A stretch of 64,000 nt of DNA from contig QNQO01000801.1 in NCBI GenBank assembly GCA_003290165.1, positions 186,001-250,000 of the forward strand. The letters run 5' to 3'. Position numbers and translations under genes: made by a program. Under the pieces are notes generated by a model that made no database searches, was not told the origin of the DNA, and saw only the letters and a list, made by a program, of their open reading frames with translations. Of this stretch, positions 57,291 through 64,000 are shown piece after piece. The stretch is from Berberis thunbergii. Taxonomy: Eukaryota; Streptophyta; Magnoliopsida; Ranunculales; Berberidaceae. Each line of letters begins with the position of its first letter. Position 1 is the first letter of the stretch.

Positions 57291-57647
57291 CTACAAATTA
57301 TACAAAGATAGTGAGCAATCAATTGAAATGCTACATAACACCTAAATATTCAGATACCAATAAAAACCCAGAACCCCATAGTTCAAAAAATCATATAAAC
57401 AAAAAAAGGTAACTTTTTTACATAATCAAAAGCAGTGCGCAAAAATAGTGACAAAAACAGTGCTGGAGTGTTCCCGGCTTCTTTTGATGGTCATCACAGG
57501 ATGCCAGGGTTCAGTGTTGGAGTTGTCCTAGATGACAAAAACATGTATGTGCGCAATGTGGATTGACACTTAACTCTTGCTACATTTGACGTCAACAATA
57601 TTAAATTTTGTACAAACATTGATTGGAGAAAAAGGACAATGTAGTAC

Positions 57648-57707
57648 CTGTCCTTTGACATCAACAAGTGCCACCCTTGTAAGTTCCATCCCCATGGCCG
57701 TAACACA
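57648..57707 (-). pseudogene. Captured exon of an SDN/REX-type 3'-5' exonuclease
   Basis: The 60-bp minus-strand exon, flanked by AG and GT, encodes CVTAMGMELTRVALVDVKGQ. In plant small-RNA-degrading nucleases (SDN5-like) and REX-type DEDD exonucleases this segment follows the Exo I motif DCEM. Here the DCEM part is not visible, since it would be in the previous exon. The 3' exons with the Exo II and III motifs are also absent. It belongs with the upstream exon at 58077-58195. Confidence 0.6.
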
Positions 57708-57917
57708 CTGCCAGAAAATAACCGAAATGAGCAACATAAACAGAACTATAATAACTAATTCACCAATATTCACAAAAGTTTACAATTCAAACTACAAGGT
57801 TTCATAATAGTCACTCCATGATTCTCATGGTATTTTTTGAAAAATGTGAACTAGACTTTACAATTATTGCTTGCATTTGAATTGGAATCCGATAAGAAGT
57901 GTCGAGTTTTCACTTAC

Positions 57918-57988
57918 AATGCAATAGTTTCCTTGAATTTCAGCAACTATCCCCCATGTACCTCTGTCAGTTGTTTCACTTACAAAAT
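57918..57988 (-). other. Exon-like segment, unidentified
   Basis: A 71-bp open segment sits between ctactgcag and gtaagtg on the minus strand and reads FVSETTDRGTWGIVAEIQGN. Splice signals are strong, but the protein is unknown to me. It lies between the two exonuclease-like exons and may belong to that gene or to another captured gene. Confidence 0.35.
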
Positions 57989-58076
57989 CTGCAGTAGAAA
58001 AGTCAAATAATTAGGTTAAATGAAGAAATTATAACCGAGTACTTCAATAGATGATCTGCAGGAGTAAAACATGTAC

Positions 58077-58195
58077 CTGGTTGGTTGGTACAATTCCCAT
58101 TATCTTCCATATCTTTTGCAGATAGTAAGTAATATGAAATGGGAAAAGGCAAATCCTTCATATGTTCCATGCACAACAACTTGTCTACATCACAG
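58077..58195 (-). pseudogene. Captured upstream exon of the SDN5-like exonuclease
   Basis: Between a TAG acceptor and the donor CAG/gtacat, the minus strand reads [20 protein letters not shown] followed by [13 protein letters not shown] and TNQPG. The DLPFP(I/V)SYY-type motif with the following ExNG(Y/N)C region is typical of the stretch just before the exonuclease domain in SDN5-like proteins. The open frame has no stop. Its order relative to the exon at 57648-57707 is the natural one. The assignment rests on remembered family patterns, so confidence is moderate. Confidence 0.5.
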
Positions 58196-58739
58196 CTACA
58201 ACTTGATTCAACAATCTCAGCAGAGGCATTTAAAGACTAAAAAATGCAGAATTGTATGTACTATGGAGCAGGTAAATGTCAAAAAACTGAACAATCATTT
58301 AATTTTTGAAAATTTACTAGGCATTTTTTAAAACAATATCACCCTTATGAGCAAGTCTCCAAACACTGAGAGATTATAAGACTTGAGTACATACCATGCT
58401 CAATAGTAAAGTTTCCATTGCTTAATCAAAGCATCCGGATATCATCTGGTCAAGGATTTCGGCAAGACAACGAATCACTCAGATTAATAAATCAGGCAAA
58501 CTTTACTAAAAGGTTCAATTGAAGACACATGGCAGCTACTTGAATAGTCCAAAACTAAACTCATGTTCAATTGACATTTAAACTTTTCTCCTCTAAAAGT
58601 TAACTTTGTCCTTCTAATAGAAATCCAGGAATGCATATAAAAAACACTAGCAAGCATAAAAACTAACAATAACAACCAAGGGTAAGGGAGCTACTTTTCC
58701 AGGTTTAGAGAAAAACAAAAGTAAACAATCCCAGCAAAA

Positions 58740-59219
58740 CTAACGGTAACGACGAAGGGAGAGGGTGTTGTTCCTCTTCCATGTGGCCCTTCGAGAAGGT
58801 TTGTTCTTGTGATGCAAGTGTCCCTTGCCGCGCAGTCCCATGTACTTATTTCCAGCAGATGTGAGCCCTCGAAGTTCCCTGTGTTTGTGGACAGGATTGC
58901 AGATCCAGTTTATTCTAGGATCATTCCTAATTGTGTTATGGGCAGCATCAGCCAGGATTATCTCATAATACTTGTAGGTCGAGTCCTGTGAAAGGCATAA
59001 CATGCTTCATAACTTGCCAAGGAATTAAAACAAAAAAAAAGAAAAAAAAACATTTAGAAATTATCTGAAAAACCTCGTTGATCCAGTAAGAATTAAGAAC
59101 CTTGAGGCCACCCATTTTCCTATCGGCACGCTCCTCAGCAACTGATCTCTTATTCCTCTGGAACTTCAGTTGGGTAATACCTTGATTCTTAGGCTTACCA
59201 TACACAATATCGTTAGGAA

Positions 59220-59226
<7 letters not shown>
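58740..59226 (-). pseudogene. RPL15: Captured RPL15 (eL15) gene 3' part, fused to RPL7A
   Basis: Two minus-strand exons, 59074 to about 59220 and 58740-58985, are joined by a canonical GT-AG intron (58986-59073). They encode [40 protein letters not shown], then [20 protein letters not shown] and on to the native end [17 protein letters not shown] tail (visible as [13 protein letters not shown]) with a TAG stop at 58740-58742. This is about the last two thirds of large-subunit protein eL15. The N-terminal third is missing and replaced by an RPL7A exon, out of frame, at 59220-59226. Substitutions such as GRK to DRK are few. It cannot give a normal eL15. Confidence 0.93.
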
Positions 59227-60140
<914 letters not shown>

Positions 60141-62913
60141 CACCGACATGGTTAATAAGATAAAAAGCATTATGATATGTGGAAACTTACAAATAATTAA
60201 GGCTTTTTAGGTTTCCTCTAGATTCTGAGTTTAGGTTTATGATTTAGGGGTATCCTTCAAGATACAGAATTGGGGGTCATCTTCCCCCTAAGCAAGCATA
60301 AGTCTCACCAGTTGAATTCTCAGCACACAAGTATGTTACACCAAACTGTCCCCTACCCACATGAACAGGCTTCTTGGGTGTCAATCAGCCCACTTACATT
60401 GTGTGTCAGAGCAAACAGCCCACTTACATTGTGTTGTGAAGTGATCTTTGTTTTTTAATCAATACAAAACCCACAAAAATCAAAAAATCAAAACAGAACC
60501 TCACATTTCTCAGCACAACCTACAAGAACATCGTCATCATCCAAACATAAGAGTTGTTTATTTTTTATGAAATGTATTGAATCATAGACTCTGAAATCAG
60601 TGCAGATAGGATTGGCAAACAACCACCCATCTGACTGATCTTTCCAAAGTCTCATACTTAAACTAATGAGATAATAGGAGTTACTACTTTCACCCACAAG
60701 TTTCATTTTCATCCTCTTATCCTTACCAGTGCAACCCATACCCTCACGTGCTTCTCCAAAACAAGATTTAGCTGAATAAAGAAGTAAACATCTACATATT
60801 CACAATAAATTCTCAAAACAAAGGAAAAAAATAACTACACTATATCAGTCTTACTTGTTTCAGTATTCCCAAGTAAAAGCTCAACCAGTCCCTTAACAAA
60901 TTTAACCTGATAATCCAGTCCTTTCAACTCATTGCCTTCTGGACTGGTTTTTAAAGTTGAAAAACTTTATCTACAAATTTGGATGGGGTAGCATCCTGTT
61001 TAAAGGACAAAAACTTCCAAATAAATACAAAATTTTACCAAACACCCATTAATCAAAATGAGAAATTCAACACCAAACCTGCCCAATTTCCAAGTTGAGT
61101 CCAACAAAACCCTCCAAAACAACAACTAACACACACAAATGCTCAAGCTTCAATCCACATAACCAATACCCATCATTCTATCCAAGCTAAAAAAAACAAA
61201 CCTTTCACTTAAAATTGGGTACTAACATTTCAACAAAAACTCACCTCTAACAATATACATGCTTATGAGGAAGATGCAAAGGAACAAAACTTACGTCATT
61301 CATACTGAACAAAAACAATAGCTTCATTTAATTAAAGGTACTTAAACATAGAATTTACTTGCAAATGGAGGTAATAATCACCAGAAAGTGCACAGATATA
61401 ATCTGTACTCTGTCGACAAATGCAAAAACCTAAATAATGAAGTCCAAACTATTTCCCTCAAAGGAAAATTACCCTGTAACCACCATCAAACATTGCACAG
61501 AACGTATCAGAAGAAGCAAGGAGAGCAATTCTGTGAGCATAGAACCGTCTACCTGAAGACATGACAATTTGCTAAGATTATAATGAACCACTGAACAAAA
61601 AAGAAATGTACACAACCCATTAACCCAATCAAGAGATGTAACATCTATCCATATAACAAAGCAGAAGCAAATTAAAATCTACGACCACTCGTGTTTGAAA
61701 TTCAATGTTATTTCATCAAATTCAATGTTATTTCATTGAATAAAAGGGGAGGGAAATGTCACAAAGTAAAAAAGGAGCAATAGTAATATGAGCCTGCGAA
61801 AAAAAAGGAAGGGTGTACACATTTTAGAAAGAAATTACTCCATGTGGAGTAATTAAAGATTTTAGTACTTCATGAAATCATTTGTTAGAAAAAGAAATGT
61901 CAGATAAATGAAAATATACCAAATCTTATGAAACAAGGATATATGGTATTCAAACATATCAAAATGTGTGAAATAGTGATGCCAGAAGCACAAGACAAAG
62001 GCACACTTAGATGGACAAGAAAGGCAATACCAATCATGTCAAAAGCAAGCTAGCATGCAGCTATTTGTAAAGACAGGTGAAATAAATAGTTAGTGTCATT
62101 GGCTCGCACAAATTACAAATGACTGCAACCATCAAAGTTGATAAACACAACAAAAATTGCCACTCACATAAAACTTTCTGCCCACAATCTATAATCAGGT
62201 ATAAAAAGTTGTGTATAGTACAAAATGAGTGAACATTGCATGAGAAAACACTCACTCTCCCATGGATCTTTTCCTCCAATCCTTGGTTGCCTGTATGGAA
62301 ATTATAGCATTAAACTTCATGCGTAATCAACAAAAAACATCATGGAATTAGATCATTTACAAGACTTAATAATTGTTAAATAACATTAACCTAAAGAACA
62401 TAACATTTTCTACTTTAAAAAAGTTCAGCCTAAACCTAAATAACATAGCACCCACTTTATTTTTTTTGCAAACTAGAAACTGTTTTACAAGAAAAGAGGT
62501 TCAGCTGTATGAATACTCATCTGATCCAAAATCCATTATACAACAAGTTAGTTTTTTTAATTGAATGAAGAAACACTTTCCATCAAATGAATTAATTCAT
62601 AAGCTTTTTCCTGCTTTTTTTATTCAGAGCGTAGACTCCATGAAAGAAGGGGGCAATTTACCTTAAAATTAACAATCACGTGCCCGTAGTGTAACCTGCT
62701 TTTGCTGCCACCATTACATTGCTTCCAACATAGTTGTAACTATCAATCATCAAGTTCCACATGATTTTTACACCATACGAAGAAATCACCAATGTCCAAA
62801 TCCCCCATCATGTCTCCTTTTGGATCACTCTTGTAAAGTTTTATATCAGTCATATATTTGAAGCATAAGGAAAGTCTGATATCTGTTGCAGGGTTCAATA
62901 ATCCATGGCAATC
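60141..62913. other. CACTA interior between captured genes and transposase, no gene recognised
   Basis: AT-rich DNA, probably introns and spacer. A minus-strand frame at 60488-60739 (MGCTGKDKRMKMKLVGESS, then SDGWLFANPICTDFRVYDS) may be another captured exon but I do not recognise it. Small direct duplications occur: cagcccacttacattgtgt near 60386 and 60416, and aattcaatgttatttcat near 61700 and 61719. Confidence 0.45.
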
Positions 62914-63997
62914 TCAAGAGAATCGATGGATAGGATCTGCAACCTCTATTGCTATCGCAATGACATTCTTATGCCAATCACAAACTTTGTAAGTCCTTGA
63001 CACTGAAGGAACAAGATTGCTTGGAGAAGGAAACCTCGCAACACCTTGAGAAGATAGTGGTAATGGAGATGGAGGTAATGGATTTTCTGGTTGCCTTGTC
63101 GATGGAGGTAATGTATCTTCAGTTCTTTGTGTCCCTCCTTGTGTTCCCTCACTTGTTGATGGTCTCACATAAGTTCCATTTTCAAGTCTCTCTCGTATCC
63201 ATTGAACATTTTCTTCCAATCTATCATATTTTTTGCTAATTTTTTTTTACTTCCAATGTTTTATCGAAAAGCAATGAACGAGCGGGACGTGAAGCATCAT
63301 ACTTCCTTTTAGAGATGGTGGTTCCAACACAACGAACACGTCCCCTTTCTTCTTGGCCAAACACTTGGCTTAGAGGATCATTATCAATAGTGAGGTCAGT
63401 GGTACCCTGAGTTGAAGATTCTTACAAGGTGGCCTTTTTGCTTTAACTTGTTCCTTCAAAAGAATGAAAAAATAAAATAAATCAGGACACAAATAATATT
63501 CAAACAACTACAAAGTAAATTAAGAATTGTGTATAAAAGACATCATTGGGCACATACCATATATAGTTCAGCACCATGCGTGGGTTTTCCATCCTTTCCC
63601 GTGTGACAAGCAATCCATATATCAGTGCGTGTGACTGGTTCCCCATCAAGGTTCTTCTCAACCTATATACTTGAAAGATTAGTCTCAGCCTATATAGTTA
63701 AATGGTTATTATTGTACTAGTAACTAGAAACTCAATTACCATTTCATACTCCACTTCTGCAGCACTCTTTTGGCCACCCCCCCCCCCTACATACTTTGAA
63801 CCCTTTTTGTTTTTGGCATTTTGGGCTCTAATTTCCTTCTCTTCAGGGGTGCTCTCATAGCGAACAAACTCCTTCCAATCCTCCTCTCTTACACCATTTG
63901 GAAGATGCTTATCTTGTTCCTCAATGGTAGGATTCTTATCCAAATAGTCCTTTCTAAGATCTGCCTTGAACCTTCTGAAATATTCTGGCATTTTCAA
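62914..63997 (-). CDS. CACTA transposase-associated protein (Transposase_24 / TnpA-like), partial
   Basis: The minus strand enters at the window edge with MPEYFRRFKADLRKDYLD and shows DWKEFVRYESTPEEKEIRAQ, then ASKYVGGGGG-like low-complexity at the poly-C run (63780-63791). After an intron comes EPVTRTDIWIACHTGKDGKP (about 63570-63650), then FGQEERGRVRCVGTTISKRK (about 63300-63360) and a C-terminal part with NVQWIRERLENGTYV and VCDWHKNVIAIAIEVADP (62914-63219). This order matches the plant transposase family Ptta/En/Spm (PF03004) of CACTA elements. The N-terminal W-rich region lies outside the window. A stop near 63425 and one near 63246 may mark introns or damage, so activity cannot be judged. 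It shares strand with the captured gene fragments. Confidence 0.75.
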
Positions 63998-64000
63998 ATG

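Overview
This is nuclear DNA of a flowering plant, probably a eudicot. The evidence is a spliced gene with GT-AG introns, long AT-rich spacers, LTR retrotransposons primed by the initiator tRNA-Met site (TGGTATCAGAGC), tRNA-derived SINEs, a plant L1-type LINE with DUF4283, zinc-knuckle and RNase H domains, and plant CACTA, Mutator, PIF/Harbinger and hAT DNA transposons. The species cannot be named. Only one host gene looks complete: a five-exon gene on the minus strand (24579-28855) for a 180-residue DUF2062 membrane protein. Nearly everything else is transposable elements, nested up to three deep.

Layout. 1-1913: end of a CACTA element with exon-like remnants. 1914-2539: Copia 3' end. 3041-7530: decayed Copia element. 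7797-8251: two SINEs. 8342-12593: hAT element with a clear target-site duplication (TSD), containing a PIF/Harbinger element (9392-12275), itself containing a fold-back insertion. 12712-13370: solo LTR. 13777-23560: minus-strand L1-type LINE interrupted by an RTE tail, two TRIM elements in opposite orientation, and a hAT element. 24579-28855: the DUF2062 gene with two MITEs in introns. 29279-35038: Mutator-like element with about 200-bp terminal inverted repeats (TIRs), starting about 420 bp upstream of the DUF2062 start codon; it encloses a Harbinger element carrying a captured ABI5/AREB-type bZIP exon. 35248-35894: hAT relic. 35930-45765: Tat-like Gypsy element with gag and protease, no visible reverse transcriptase, internal tandem repeats, an antisense PF04195-type ORF and a 3' LTR; a hAT element sits in its protease. 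49495-53100: Athila-like Gypsy remains. 53108-56078: another Gypsy element with a gag-to-RT deletion, cut by a CACTA element that starts at 56079 and leaves the window.

The most notable structure is that last CACTA element. Between its subterminal repeats and its Transposase_24-type gene it carries intron-containing fragments of at least four unrelated host genes: TIM22, an SDN/REX-type 3'-5' exonuclease, and ribosomal proteins eL8 (RPL7A) and eL15 (RPL15). The two ribosomal pieces are joined out of frame. The Harbinger element at 30617-32434 is a second, independent gene-capturing transposon. Two transposon superfamilies have therefore acquired host exons at the DNA level within 35 kb.

All family assignments come from reading motifs by eye; no database search was possible. 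Element boundaries are firm where a TSD is quoted and approximate elsewhere.
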